Counted from the stretch's first letter, positions 12,401 through 25,688 are shown. The stretch is 64,000 nt of DNA from Nephromyces sp. MM_2019 (GCA_015657535.1 JADHZB010001223.1:31764-95763), one strand, 5' to 3'. Numbers and translations are program-made. Notes: generated by a model not told the origin, from the sequence alone.

Positions 12401-15400
12401 CTTTCAACATCGGGTACCCGAAGTGCAGGGCTCTTCGTATCATTTCCAGCACTGAAATACTCCTCTGGCAAAGCCGGCTCAAAAGTCACAAAATCTCTGG
12501 TCATCTTGTGAAATTCTGGCAGATCTGAAAAACAACTCACTGAAGGTTCCATCGGATAGCCCTGAAAAGTAAAGGAAGAATTACATGTAGAAATGCAGCT
12601 TTGCGATGATTCTTCCTGCCGAAATGAGCTCAAAACCTCTTTATCTGCGGTGCTAAAAGATCCCATCATGTTTGCTTCCTCCCCCTGGAATAAGCCAGCA
12701 ACTTGTACCACACTTCTTGAAGTTGGAGGTGAAGAAGCAATATGCTGAGCTTCAAAGCCGTGCCTTAAAGGAGGATATTGACTGCCTGCCACGGTGCCAT
12801 CATGCAAGGTGACTCCCCAACTTTTTGCCAGCGGCAAGCCTGGGTGATTCAAGTCAGGCGAAACCGATTCGAGAGGAGATCCAGACTGCTTCGGCAGATA
12901 TGGAGATATTCGTGTTCCAGCTGAACCAAAAGAAACAGATTCTTCTTGAATACCGTGAGATTCCAACAATGAAACAGATGCAGCGGTGGCATGACTATGA
13001 CCGCTGTTACTGTCATCCAAGCATGGAGACCCTAACTCATCAGTGGCGGCGCAAATACTTGAAGAGTTACCTTTTTCCACCTGAAGATCTGAATGAGAAG
13101 CATTACAACCCCTTGAATCTATGAAGCAGTCAGCAAAGCGACCCAGAACACCCAAATACACACAAAAAAACCCAGGCAAATGCAAAAACCCACACACACA
13201 CATACACATTGGGAAGTCAACTCTCCTAAAGCAATCTGGTAAAGCGAAATCTACGCAAGAGACTGATGCATCAACAGCTTCGCTCGCAATCATACTTCAA
13301 TCTGCATTCCATAATCAAGCCTGCACTCACATTTTACAGCAGAGCAATCCCTAGGATAACGTGAAAAACCCTGATAGTCTTCCAACTTTTTATCGGCCTT
13401 GTTGTAGAAACATCCTGGAGCTTCAAAGCTGGCAGCATTGAAATTATGCTTCTGAAGCATTGAAACAGGTGCAGCCCGGGATAAAAATGATGCCTCCAAC
13501 TTATTTTGAGCCTCTCCATGGTTAGCTAACAAAATTTGTTCGGCTCTATTGCATTGAGTGCTACCATCCCAGTCATGGTGATTCTCTGTTGAAGCATCGA
13601 TTTCTACAAATGGCACAAGATTTTTTTCAGAAGAAGCCGCGTTTGCTGGAGCAAACACAAAGTTATCATAATCGGTTCTGCCACCATGGACATTAGCAAT
13701 ATCACCCTCATCAACACAAATAGTTGAAATATTACAGCCTCCTTCCTGAACATCCAAACTATTAAAAAAACCCACTGCTGCGATACTATTATCGCTGCCA
13801 TCCCTTAAGCCTCGTTCATGCATAGCAACAGCACTCCCCCCTCCACTATCAAATAGTGGGTCATCAGCAGAAAGAGGGTGAAATTCAGCATCCCCCATGT
13901 CTTCTGCAGACATCGTGACTCCTCGAAGAGGATTGAGGGAAGAAGACGTCGCAGCAGCATTTTCATTAGCTGCTTTAACAACATCGTTCTCATATCCCAC
14001 CTGCTGATCAAATCGCGATAGTTCGCTGTCCATATCAGTCACTAATGAGCCCGCTTGGGGAGCTTGAAACCATATTATGCTTGCTTCTGGTGAAGAGCCC
14101 ATCCTTGCTTGAGCATCTTGAACAAAACTTTTATCTGCAGCAGCTGCAGAAGCAGCAATCTGCGAGGTTTTGAGAGCCTGGAAAGTCTCATTATCAGATA
14201 AATCTCTGAAGCTAGCTGCTGGCGTGCTAATAAAATTTGATGCGGAATTTAGATTGTTTAATATATATCGGTTTTTAGAGATTTCATTTTCCCGCACTGC
14301 AGTTTCATTTGGTAGCTCCTCAGCATCGCAGCTGAGCATTTGTTGGGGGGTTATCTGAGGATATTCGTTGTTTAAAGGTACTTGAGCTTCCCCCATAGTA
14401 CTGCGAAAAAGCTCTAAATCGTGCTTATTGCGAATATTATGACTCTTAGGGGCCATTGAGTTATCGGCAGATTCACTTTCATTCTTCAAGACAAGGGAAG
14501 CACTGCTTGAGCTATGAAGCAGCGAAGGTGGTTCTTCATAGATATGTTGCCCGTATTCTCCATCTTGAAATACTGGTATTCCATCGTGCGCTACTATTGT
14601 AGAATCCCCAGTACTATGAGCTAGCTGCCAGTCGTCCACAGGGATGCCTCCAGTGTATAGCTGCCCCGTCCGCAATTCAGCGCCACTTATTTGATCTTGT
14701 GGCAATTCACTAATTACATCGCAAAAGTTACATTTAGATTCATGCAGAGAATCTTGAGATTCATTCTGATGTTCTTCATTTAAGCTTCTATTGGTATCAA
14801 TTGCAATTCCATCTACTAATCGCCCATGCACACCTTCAAATTTTCCACCAAAAGAAGCAAAACTGCTCGCATTTCTACCAATTTTCCTAGAATCTTTCGT
14901 ATTATTCATTTCACAAACAATTTTCCCGTTGAAACTACTGGCATTATCTAAATGGTAATGTCTTGTGCTACTAGCATGGCTTTGGAGCGTAGGTTCAGCC
15001 TCTAATGATACATCAAACTCTTTAACTCTCATTTGAGTTTTCATTTGTTGCGGAAGGTCGGGACTGTACTGAGACGATCTGAAAGAATCCTTGCCTGATA
15101 AAGAGGTTGAAAATACCGGTGGTTTTCTTCCAATATCTCGGATAAAACCACCGGGATAATTTGAAGATTGGCTTTGTAAATGAGAAATAGCATCATCCTC
15201 AAAAGAAGTTTTCATCGAAGTCGTACAAGCCTTAGCAATATCGTCCATATCGATTCCCCCTTCAAGACGGTCAAGTTTGCTTGCATCTGCCCATCTTCCA
15301 CGTGATGTCCTTAAAGCAAAGCCATAGTTATCTGGCAAACCATCATCACTGTACAGAGCACCGTCTTGATTTCTCAGAGGAATATAGTGGCCGCGTGCTC

Positions 15401-16463
15401 TTTCCTCCCTGCTTCTTGAGCCCTCAATCCAGTGCTTAAAACTAGAAATACCTGGTGACTTAAAATTAATAACGGCGTCAACATGTTTATCACTAGAAAA
15501 GCTATTACGTCCCTTCATAAGCCCACCAATCGCGACAGTTTCATCATCTATACCATTATTCTGCCATTTAGGTGCATCAAGTAGTCCATAAGCACCTTCA
15601 ATCCTCATACCCTCTTTTAGTGTACCAAATCCAAGATCTCTTGAATTTAAATAACTTTTTTCTCCTCCCCTAACATCAAATAACCTGCCTTCGCCTTTTG
15701 AAATTGCGGAATTGGTATTTTCTGCATCTTCATCTTTGCATTCTTCTACTTCTTCCGGGAACCACTTCTTGTAAAACACCTCAAAAAGAGAGTACAGTAT
15801 CATGCTACTGAAACAGCTGGAATATCCTAGAAAGGATGGTCTGGAAAGACGGTCCGATAAAGTTCCTTCTCTATCCCCTATTTGGCCATCTTTCCCTACG
15901 TTTTTCTCAGCGCTATGAGATTCTCCAAATAAAGAGACCAGTATTACACCAACTACACATGTTATGACTGAGAGCAGCTTTGTTGTATTATATGGCTGTT
16001 TCAAAAAACATAATGAGAATACGAAAACAAATACCGCTGATGATTGATACACCGCTGAATTACCAGATATCGATGTGTGCGGTAGGGATATATACCAGAA
16101 TAGGATAGAAGCTAACGAAATTAGGCATAAAGGAACCGAATAATAAATAATCTTAATCAATGAAACTTTTCCTGCCAAGATACTTTTCAAACTCTGCCTG
16201 CTAGTGGGCCCTAAGGATGGATTTATCCCAGGGGAAACCAAGGGCAATCGAAACACTGGGATGAAGTAAAGTGGCAAGAAGATCATATACATAGAATGAA
16301 CAAAAAAAGATATGAAATAGGGCTTCGAAAATAGTTGCTCTACTTGCTGGCCCAAGCTGGCCATTGATATCCATGTCACCATCAAGGAAATCACCGAAAG
16401 GTTGAAGATGAGAGGTTGAAGTGAAATACGGGAGAATCCCTTCATAAACCATCTTGCCATCAT
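9497..16463 (-). CDS. SLC35F-like (DMT/EamA clan) transporter with a ~1,500-residue insertion
   Basis: Exons are 16463-13331 (the open frame extends to an acceptor at 16500), 13118-10653 and 10155-9497; both introns are phase 1. The product is about 2,085 residues counted from the first in-frame ATG pair. Residues 17-235 hold the first transporter half: helices around PLIFNLSVISLMVTW, KPYFISFFVHSMYM, SLIKIIYYSVPLCL, then the hallmark SISGNSAVYQSSAVFVF and LLSVITCVVGVILVSLF. This pattern is typical of SLC35F3/F4/F5-type carriers. Residues 235 to about 1746 are polar, Ser/Asn/Gly/His-rich and match nothing I know. Residues 1747-1866 give the second half (SISHLSTSIAILGWIGLITF ... SPLIASIACLFVLPAS ... 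GIIGVLCILSGIGIF). A 218-residue charged, Ser-rich tail follows and ends at TAG. The halves share one continuous reading frame through the loop with one 212-base intron, so this is one gene. Substrate unknown; a 5' exon upstream of 16500 is possible. Confidence 0.85.
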
Positions 16464-16500
16464 TTCCTGTGCCGTACCGGACGCAAAGATCTTCAAAGGC

Positions 16501-18110
16501 TAAAAAAAAAGGGACCAGCAAACGATACTACTGGGGCAAAATAGATTATATATATTCCCTAACCTCGACTCTATGAAGGACCAAGTTCCATTAGCCACAA
16601 TAAATATCACATTATGAACAGCAACAAAAAAAAACACCACCACAAGGGCAAATATCAGCAAAGGACATAGACGGATCCCACGCAATATGGAAAAATTAAA
16701 ACCCACTTTCACGTGATAACAAACTAAGAGGTGTGGCAGATAGTGAAAACATCTTAACAATGGAATTTTACAGATAATTTGACTGGTAAAATAAAAAACC
16801 TAAAATTTTAACCATTTCAATTGCCGAGGATCAGGTGCAAAAGATTGAAGATAACTGCACAAAACTTCATCAGGAAATACAAAAAGTGCATACCCAGCGG
16901 TGTCATAAAATGGTAGTTTTGCTGTTCAACCAGTTAATAAAACAACTTTTCTTTCTAAAATATTCATATATTTGAATGTTTCTAGCAATAGATTTTCCTA
17001 ATCCATCAAAAAATAGTTTTTCAATGGTAGCAACAAGGTTATTACCCGCGTTATATCAGCCGCTTCACACTTAAGCTTTTCGTGTCTTGGGAGATTGCAG
17101 TAATTTAAATATGTTAAAAGCTTAGTGAGCGGTTAACAGCAGGGTTTGTCAAATAATTTAAAGTGTGTGTGTGGATAACTCAGTGACTGGAATAAATATG
17201 GCATGAGAGAAGTATTGAGAAGATGGACAGTAAGAACGAGAATAATGGTGATGAAAAAAATATGGTATAATTAACTATTTGCATTGGATAAGTCCACAAG
17301 AGCGTCATAGCATGTCTTTTTCTATAGAATTAGTAAAGGCAAACGCACAACCAAAAACGGTAGTGAAGACAGGTAATATCACTGCGTATCAAAGAATCTC
17401 AAGTATTAAAACAAGCTAAGCACTCTTCACGACTGTTTCTGCTGGAGTCGCCTAAATAGAGTCGCTTATAATACCACGAGGTACAAGAATACTTTGCAGA
17501 CATGGTTGCCACCTTGCGGTACTTCCAATTATGGAAGCGAGCACACAGACCAGCAAAAACCAAGGAAAAAAGATAAAAATTAGTCAAAACCCTCCTTTCA
17601 AGCTTTAGAATCCTTTTATGTCAACAATAAGCACGCATAGTATCCATTCAACAAATATGTGAAATCTGCTTTAACGTGCATGCTGCCTATTAGTCAAGGA
17701 TGCAAACTGCGATATTTCATTTAGTTGCCCATGTATATTACAGTTCCTGCAATGAATAAGTAGCGTGTATATAATACTAACAGAAAGCAGGTCGTAAACC
17801 GCATTCACTCAAAGAGCATTTCCAGACGAAACTGCCGATAGCTGACTTGAGGCCTAGCTTGTCCGGTACGTATGATTTTTCTTTTCAAGTTCAATAAGCG
17901 AGCTCCTCCTCAAGCTACGAGACGAAATCTAAAGCATATATGACAGCGTATACTGCATCATCGGGCAAAAATTTTGGAAGTCAAAAGGAAAGGTACAACT
18001 GCAGGGCTTCACCAAGTTTAGGAAACAGAACACCCGGACCGGCAAATGAAAGGCCCAAGATTCCGTAGCAGAGGAATAGCATCATCAAGTCGATAATATA
18101 CTAAAACTAC
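16501..18110. other. No gene identified
   Basis: AT-rich sequence. A hydrophobic open frame at 16500-16760 on the minus strand could be an upstream exon of the transporter gene but has no decisive feature. The rest shows nothing I can support. Confidence 0.4.
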
Positions 18111-18901
18111 GCTTGATAACAAAACCACGCTCTTCAGCGGAGAAAAGATGCATGAAGCAGCCGAACTCGGTTTGCAGCTTAAGCGCGCGTATTTTTGTAT
18201 GAACGAGGTAGGTAGCACAAACCTCAACTGTCAGAGGATCAAAAATCAAGAAATTTTCCAAAATTTCACGATCAAACTGACTTTTGTATTAAACGGAAAG
18301 CAAACCTGACATTGCTTCTTACAGAGAAAACATGCAGTACAGCCATCACACAGAATATCAAAAGTATCAAAGTTTATAGGTTTAAAAGAATCATTAGGAT
18401 CCACATATTTTCTATACCAACCGCTCCTATGTGATTCATTTCTCTTAAAATAACTACAGAAATAGCAAAAGAACTATATTTCTGATCAAGGTCACCTGAA
18501 TATATATTGGATCACTTTCTACTGTATTCACACATGAGATTTGGGACACTTCTTCTGTATATTTTGTGAGCTTTCATGCAGAAACAGACAGTTTTGCTCA
18601 CGCAGCCTTGTGCACACGTTATCTCTGATGTTACTACCTTTTGTGCCTGATTTTTTAAGACTACGACTGCTTGTTCAGGGCCTGGGGTTTGCGGTACCCC
18701 TGGAATTATCACCTTGAAATGGGGATTGCAGTTGTGTAGTAGTATTATAAGGTGGTGTGCGCCGATCGAGGGACATAAATATATTATATTTTATGTTCGC
18801 TAAGGGGCCTTTAGCTGCCATACCGTATAATATATATCCCCATGTCATAGTACCAATCTGGTACGTCTCAGGTTTATGTCCCAAGTACGGCCAGTCTCTT
18901 C
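18111..18901 (-). CDS. Candidate exons of an unrecognised multi-exon gene
   Basis: Three open stretches bounded by splice sites lie on the minus strand: 18901-18713 (RDWPYLGHKPETYQIGTM, MTWGYILYGMAAKG), 18443-18306 (SGWYRKYVDPND, then CDGCTACFLCKKQCQ) and about 18222-18111 (VCATYLVHTKIRALKLQ, FGCFMHLFSAEERGF). The second is exactly 46 codons and joins the third in frame. Its C-x2-C-x2-C-x2-C-x3-C spacing suggests metal binding. A further frame at 18712-18512 (IIPGVPQTPGPEQAVVVLK) may belong. I do not recognise a family, and start, stop and exon order are not established. Confidence 0.35.
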
Positions 18902-18904
18902 CTA

Positions 18905-21900
18905 TGTATGTAAACCACAAAAAATAGAGCCTATACAGAGCAGCAACGCGAAAAAGCTAACCTAATTTTTGATAAAAACATAATTCCTTATGATAAGAAG
19001 TATATGCAAAGAAGCTGCTAAATGTGCATGTCGTTACGAAGTACACATGTTGCTGGCAAGTATGCATTTGCTGGTAAATGGCTCGTGCTGCTGCTAAATG
19101 GTTCATGCTCCAACAGTAAATTAAACTATTACAAATAGTTGGGACGAATGAGCGATAATAGTTTGAGTTATTTTGTTAAGACATTGAGCGATAATAATGA
19201 ATTAACTAATACGCAAAAGAATACGTAAGTACCAATTACAACTCCCAAAACCACCGTGGCACACTAAATTGCACCATTAAAGGCTTAAGCATAGCTCACT
19301 TCGCAAACTTCCTCCTGATTGCATTGCAAAATAAATATGACCTAGCAATACTTTTCCCAAAAGTTAAGCATGAGCTACGGCATCTGACCTCCGACAGAGA
19401 CCGGTGACAATGTCTTTCTTACACTTTAGGCGAATATTCAGACAGTGGTGAGGACCCCACTTCGATTACAACTTCGATACTGGGGTAGCTACGTATAAAC
19501 CCACCCACAAAAAAGGCACAACAGAGCATTCGGCGTAGGGAGCCTGATTCTTATTTAGTTTTAGCTGCCCATACCCTCAAATAAATGAGGATCAACTTTT
19601 ATTGCAAAGGGGGCACACTAGACAGGGAAAGAGCTCGCTCTAAACTATCCACTAGAGTTACCACTTCTCACAGCTAACAGATCTATCGCATTTTCGGCAG
19701 CTGCGTTTCTTATATGACCATGGCCCTTTTTATGTGGTAGATAAGGTGCCAGCCATTCACCTTCATTGGAGTAACGCTTTTAGCCTTCGAAAGAGGTGCA
19801 TTCTGCAGTAATTTGCTGCCCTGTGAGCCCTAAAGCTCTTCTTGCACTCAGGTAGCCATGTAGACCACCAATTGAAGCAACACACATCGTAAATCCTCTT
19901 TCAATCAACTTGCGAAGCCAGAAGAGCCGGCTGTAGCAATTTCTTTTATAAATAATATATGTTATATTATTGTATAGAGATCATCACAATAAACGCAAAA
20001 AACAAAACGAAAACAGTTTTTTGAGGTCACCTGCTGGCGTAATTAAAACAGTCACTAAGCAGCACTCATCCCAGAACACGCAGCTCCGTGCAAAGGCCAA
20101 GAAAAAGCAGAGTTTCGCAGTAATCTCAGCAGAGAAGCTGACCAACTCGTCGAAATAGTTATAGCCAGACCTACAGCACTACAGCAGATTATATTCCACT
20201 ATCCACTTCAAAAAAATGACCGCAAAATCCTTCCCTCCTTACGGTGAGCCTGCTTTGGTTGCAAATGCTACAACTCAAGTGCCTCCACTTCATGGAACAA
20301 ACGTAACGCTACTTCAGGCCTTTGAGCCAATAAAACAGTAACGAAGCTGCCAATCAGCGCAGGAAGTGAAAAAATATTAAATGAAAAATAAACTAAAGCC
20401 TGGCGAGCGCCCCCTTAAACCTTAAGAACGCCCTAGTGTTATGCTGCAACTATGCATTTTACGCTATTTAAGCATATTCGAATGCTCCTATTGAGGAGGA
20501 AGTGGGGCACATACTGTTTCCTGATGAAAAGCAACTGCAGCATTAGTAGCAAGCTGGAGCTGCAAGGAAGGTCGTAGAGGACATGACTGCGCGGCTAAAA
20601 CCGGAAAGTGATACTAATCAAATAGCTCAAATAATTCCAAAAATGTACGACACATAGGAAACAACCTACGGCTGACTATATTCTAATATATCATTCATCA
20701 TATAGAGCTTAGATAGAGCATCTTCAACACGTTCCAAGAGTGTGTGCGAAAGCTTGTACCAATTTTTGTACATGCAAATTTCAATAGCTGAGAGAGTAAA
20801 GTCACAGTATACCTTTCCTTGGAAACTCTACAAAATTTATGGATTTCTTAAATCATAAAAACTTAAGGGTAACCATTGGTACAAGGGATTATAGACAACT
20901 GCCAAGATAAATCGCCTGAGCTTAAATCTGATGCTTCTTCTATTCAATAAGCCGGTATTTTTTTATAGCTTATATATTATTAAGCATATATATCCACCAC
21001 CAAGCCGGCAAGTACCAAGCAAGCAAATCCAACCACCCCACCATAATAAACCAACAGCCTTTAAATAACACAGTGATGACAACACACGCCAGAATTAATG
21101 GCAAACAAAAAATAACATCCTTCCCAGTATATCGTCAGCACCAAGCCAGCAGCGACACCATGAAACAACTAAAGTCTAAATCGTTCGATCAGATAGCACT
21201 ACATAGAAAATACGAAACGGGGTATCACAAGTCCAGAACCCTGTCACAAAGCATAAATACTGCAATAATGGCATCAAACTCTCCAGAGCAGCGAGCGCGG
21301 AACTCTTAAATACTAAAAAGATAATAACTTGTTGCCATTTCCCATTCTCTCTATCCCAAATATAGGATTTCACGGAAGTAATCTCAAAAATCACAGCTTA
21401 ATAGAGGAGCACAGGGGAAGAGATATTACATGGGGGTCCTTTCATATATGAAGACTTGCGTATCATGCTTACACCGAGCTAACTTTCATAACAAGAAAAA
21501 TATCTGACCGAAAAAAGCGCGTAAAATAAGTAGACAACAGCAAAGTAGTATAAACTTGGAGCAGCACTCGAAGCAGGAAACAACACATAAAAAATTTGCA
21601 AAATACCACAATCTTGCTAAAGACATTCACAACGAACATGGAATATCAGTAAATGTCCAACAATGGTACCATGCTCCAACGCGACCGCGTAATAAAAAAA
21701 AACCGAAAAGCGAAGTACCAATTCTTCTGCATTTCAAGGCTTAAGTAAAATCAAAATACCCAGCAATAAGGCAAAACTCGTTAATCGGCAACAAAAAAGG
21801 TTCTTCAGCATAGATTGGCGCTGTGCGTCTTGAAATATTTCCTAGTGGCGCGCCACTAATAACTTGATTATAAAAACTGTAGCCCTTCGTCAAAGGCAAG

Positions 21901-22671
21901 ATGACCCACAACATCTTCACTACTAGCTAGCAGAGAGTAAGTACCAATCTATCCTCGGAGAGAAGAGGCTCTATACAGCATATTCCTGAAGTATATAATC
22001 GCCAGCAAACCACAAGCAATAACTTTGAAGACAGATAATATTACCAGGGATAGAAAAAGAGCAGCTGCCACCATCAATGGCGCAGAAAATCACACACCGC
22101 TAGCAAGCTAAGTTACTACTTCGTCTAGATGACTTAAAATGGTCGGCATAAATAGCAGGTATTCTCTCAAAAGGCTTTGATAATCCTGAAAACGAGTTTT
22201 ACCCGAAAAAGGGGGTATTGCCAAAAAAAACTACTTTTACGGTAATATATCCGTCAACAAACTCCAAGTATATTTTTAGATGTTTTTCTGCTTGTTCAAT
22301 ATAACTGGTATAATCGCAATTACTACTTAAAACTAAAAATAAACGTTAAAAAGCCAGATAAACGAATTGGCCCTAGCCTTCTTAATAATTAATCCGAACT
22401 TACATAACTTCAGATGTGTCCTAAGGGTGATTAGAGACAGCAATAAAGCATTTAAAATAAAAAACGCTATATTATACCACAAACTGACAGAATCTGCTAC
22501 TACGGGGGGCGTATCTACAGGGTTGCACAGATGTATGTATATTCCAAGCATCTCACACATAAAAGACGGCTTCACACAAAGCCGTGCACACATATTCCAT
22601 GCATATCACCATCACAAAATGCCATAAAGAGGTAAAATCTCCATCCATAAGAAGTAAAAATTCATACAAAT
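18905..22671. other. Intergenic or intronic, no gene identified
   Basis: A-rich plus-strand sequence with only short open frames lacking paired splice sites or recognisable motifs. The A-richness fits minus-strand transcription, so unrecognised exons of neighbouring minus-strand genes could lie here. Confidence 0.4.
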
Positions 22672-25600
22672 TTACTCAGCAAAAAAATCACGCAGAAAAT
22701 ATACCTGAATATACTCTCTGCGAACCTCATTATTTTCAATCTCCTCATTACGATTATATGGAGTCCACACAGGCTCCCCCTTGAAAAGGCGCATGGCCTT
22801 TATATAGTTCTTATCATCCAAGGTGAATCGATGGAATATACCTATCCATAATACATCAAAAAAGCACAATTCATCGAGATATAAAGCTCAATAAAATGTT
22901 ATACATCCCTGCTTTTCACCCACATTTACAGTTTTTAGTTAGTGTGCCCATTATATATTGTAAAACATAGAATAGATATACCACGAAACACTCAGACCGC
23001 GAGAGAGACGCAGACCATGAGAGAGACGCAGGCCACGAGAGAGACGCAGATCACGAGAGACACGCAGACCACGAGAGATACGCAGACCAACGTTTTATGC
23101 AATCTTCAAGACTGAGAAGGAAATATATATTATTTTAGTACATATATATAATCTGCATGTATCCAAAATGCATTATTATGTACAATCAAAACTCAGTACA
23201 CACACAAGTCTTTGACGTAAGATATATTTTCTTCATATTAATCCTTATTTCCTTGAATCCTGGAGAACTTTCTCCTTCTCAGGCGATCCTTGTGATTCTC
23301 AAATAGCAAAAATCAACGCATTGCACCAATTTTTTTGATCAAACAGCCGGCAGTTCATGAGAAAAACGCACCTTTTGGAAGCGTAATAAGATGGCCTTCC
23401 TCCACCTTGATACGAATCCATTGCTCTTGCAAATTACGCACATCAAAGTATCCGGAACCTTCCAATATGTAACGAATTTCCGGGTCCAAGTGGAGGTGCT
23501 CCTCAAAAAACATCTATAAAAACAGAAAGTTCGTGTATCTTGAAGGATTCAAGTCTATTTTGAGAATTGCTTAATATTCCTTCCATTAACATAATCTGTA
23601 GAATCTTTGAATTTACAATACAAAGGTTATCCAATCTTTGAAATGATGTTTTCAATCCGGAAGGAATTTAGGAAAAATTGCCTTCATTTGTGATATTCTC
23701 ACATTAAAGGCCCGTAAGAATAAAGGGAAAATTTTTCAAAGGTTTCTGATATCAGCATGAACAATACAATGATGAAATTCCCAGGGAGGTACCCTTGATA
23801 GCATATTGAATGGTAGCAACTTCTTCATGTTATACGTTTCTCGTTGAGGCGCTAGATTAATCATTTTTCTCAAAAAATTTAACCAAAAAAGTGAGCTCTA
23901 GCAACGCTTATAATTCCGCCGTAAACTCTCTAATATAACTGAAGAGCACACCAAATAAAGAAGGGAAAGCTCCGCCAGAATGTCACAATCTTTCATAAAA
24001 AAATAGTTTCATCACATCAAAAATACCGTTAATTGCATCGGAAAATGTGTCTTATATCCGCAGCTAAGCTTCAACCTACAGATGAGCTCATATCCACAGC
24101 TGAGCTCATCGCTACAGCTAAGCTCATCCCTACAGATGAGCTTCAACCTACTCAACAAATCATCTAAAGCTCATCAAACTTAAGCAAAAATACCTTTATT
24201 TTGTCTTCATAGTTTGGGAGTTTTTCAGGGGAAATACAAATAACATCAGTGTAGTTGAATCCAAACCTTTTCCTCAATTCGTCTAGTTCGGGATCAGTTT
24301 CATTACCAGACTGAAAAGGAAAACCATACACAGCATATAATAAGCCATGAACATATACCCAAGCGCCACAAGAAATGGCCTAGAAATATGTGGAAGCAGC
24401 CCAACTAAAATCAAAGGCAAAAAATGGCATAGAAAACAAGAGCAAAGCCATGAAATATGGCCATGAATACATCATCACAAAATATCTACATTGGTATCCC
24501 CCCTCTTCATATGAAAAACGCAGGAAGACGGAAAATTTGCTCAAATCACACACATCACACACACAACCTTCGCTCTCTAAACAGCAATAAAGCCCGCATA
24601 TTCTCTTTACGGAAAAGGATCTATTTGCTTTTTATTCAAAAAGTCTTTAAATTATAAGCGCTAGGCGAAGACACAGCTACACAAAACCTACCAGATGATA
24701 GGGAACAGTGTACGTACACCTCGTATAATACTACATCACAGGCGGAAAAAAAATTTCTGCAAATCTGCCGCACTGCATCAAAAAGATACAATCAAATTCA
24801 GCAAATCAGAGGAAGAAAAACTTACTAATTTCCAAGCGTCTACACCTAATTTCGATAGCACATCCAACGGGCATGGCTCGTTAACTTCCTTCCTATTGGG
24901 AAGTCTCTGTATACCACCAAAACAGAGAAAAAAAAATTTATGATATTTTCAAGCTGAAAAAACATCAAGGTGCAGCTCAAAGCTTCACTCTAAAAGTAAA
25001 TCTAAAGATTCACTAGTATACCATTTCAAATGAAATTTTTTTTTGCAGGAAATTCGGCTGCTTTCTGGGATCATTAAAAACAGCAATTTTCGTTTTTTTT
25101 GATAATTTTGAATCACAAAAAATTAAAAAAAAACCCTAAAAATTTAATGCCGCATTTTTGCTTGAAGCAGTTAAACACCCCATAAAATATATTCTTTTTA
25201 CGATTAGCACATCAGAAATCACCCATAAAAATATGGAGATTTTATCTACGGGAGCCCACCTGGTAGTTGATAAGCAAAAATACCACCTTTTCATCGATAT
25301 ACACAATAACTCAACCAAAGCCAGCAAAAAAAGCAGCTTCAAGTATTCATACTCCAAAAAGGGCTAATCCGCGGCTATTTTGATGCTTTAGAACGCAAGT
25401 TGCTGCCGATCCTCTCATAAATGTGTTAATAGCAAGCAAATATAACAGCACACATAAGAGAAGCGACACTAAGAGAAAATGCACTAGAGATATTCCAAGT
25501 GACATAATATGGGGGAATAGCATTTTTTCTCCAAAGCATAAAATAGAAATGGAGAATCAACCTATAAAGGGTTAATCTAGGAAAAAATTGCCTCCCAAGA

Positions 25601-25688
25601 AGACTCGCCGCAAAATTCAACTAACCTGATCGCCAGAACCCACGTCAGCCATATACCAGGCTTCGAGACCACTGTCCAAAAGTTTCAT
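22672..25688 (-). CDS. ADI1: Acireductone dioxygenase (methionine salvage)
   Basis: Exons are 25688-25626, 24906-24826, 24310-24194, 23513-23372 and 22841-22672; all junctions agree in phase. The product is 190 residues, close to the usual 180 or so. It starts [20 protein letters not shown] and carries [30 protein letters not shown] and the cupin core. Metal ligands are present: His93, His95 and Glu99 in [11 protein letters not shown] and His138 in [25 protein letters not shown] is the family signature. The enzyme is a cytosolic Fe/Ni cupin that oxidises acireductone to the 2-keto precursor of methionine plus formate. The open frame continues eight codons upstream of the ATG to a strong acceptor (TTTTTCAG, 25713-25720), so this exon may be internal. 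The C-terminus reads to TAA, but a CAG|GTATAT donor at 22704 could give a different last exon. Confidence 0.95.
22984..23092. repeat. 18-bp tandem repeat, five clear copies
   Basis: Units read CGAGAGAGACGCAGACCA with one or two changes each, at 23000, 23018, 23036, 23054 and 23072, with a degraded copy before and a partial one after. It lies between ADI1 exons 4 and 5 and is unusually G/C-rich for the region. Confidence 0.9.
24058..24152. repeat. 18-bp tandem repeat, about five copies
   Basis: Copies resemble CCTACAGATGAGCTCAT with CAGCTGAGCTCAT and CAGCTAAGCTCAT variants. It sits in the ADI1 intron just downstream of exon 3. The period equals that of the other ADI1 intron repeat, but the sequence is unrelated. 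Confidence 0.8.

Noticed and set aside
13290..13293. Apparent overlap of two separate genes (frames ending and starting at 13290-13293)
   Set aside because: A GTGAGT donor at 13330 and a TTCATAG acceptor at 13119 join the frames in phase 1, and the two halves of one transporter lie on either side.
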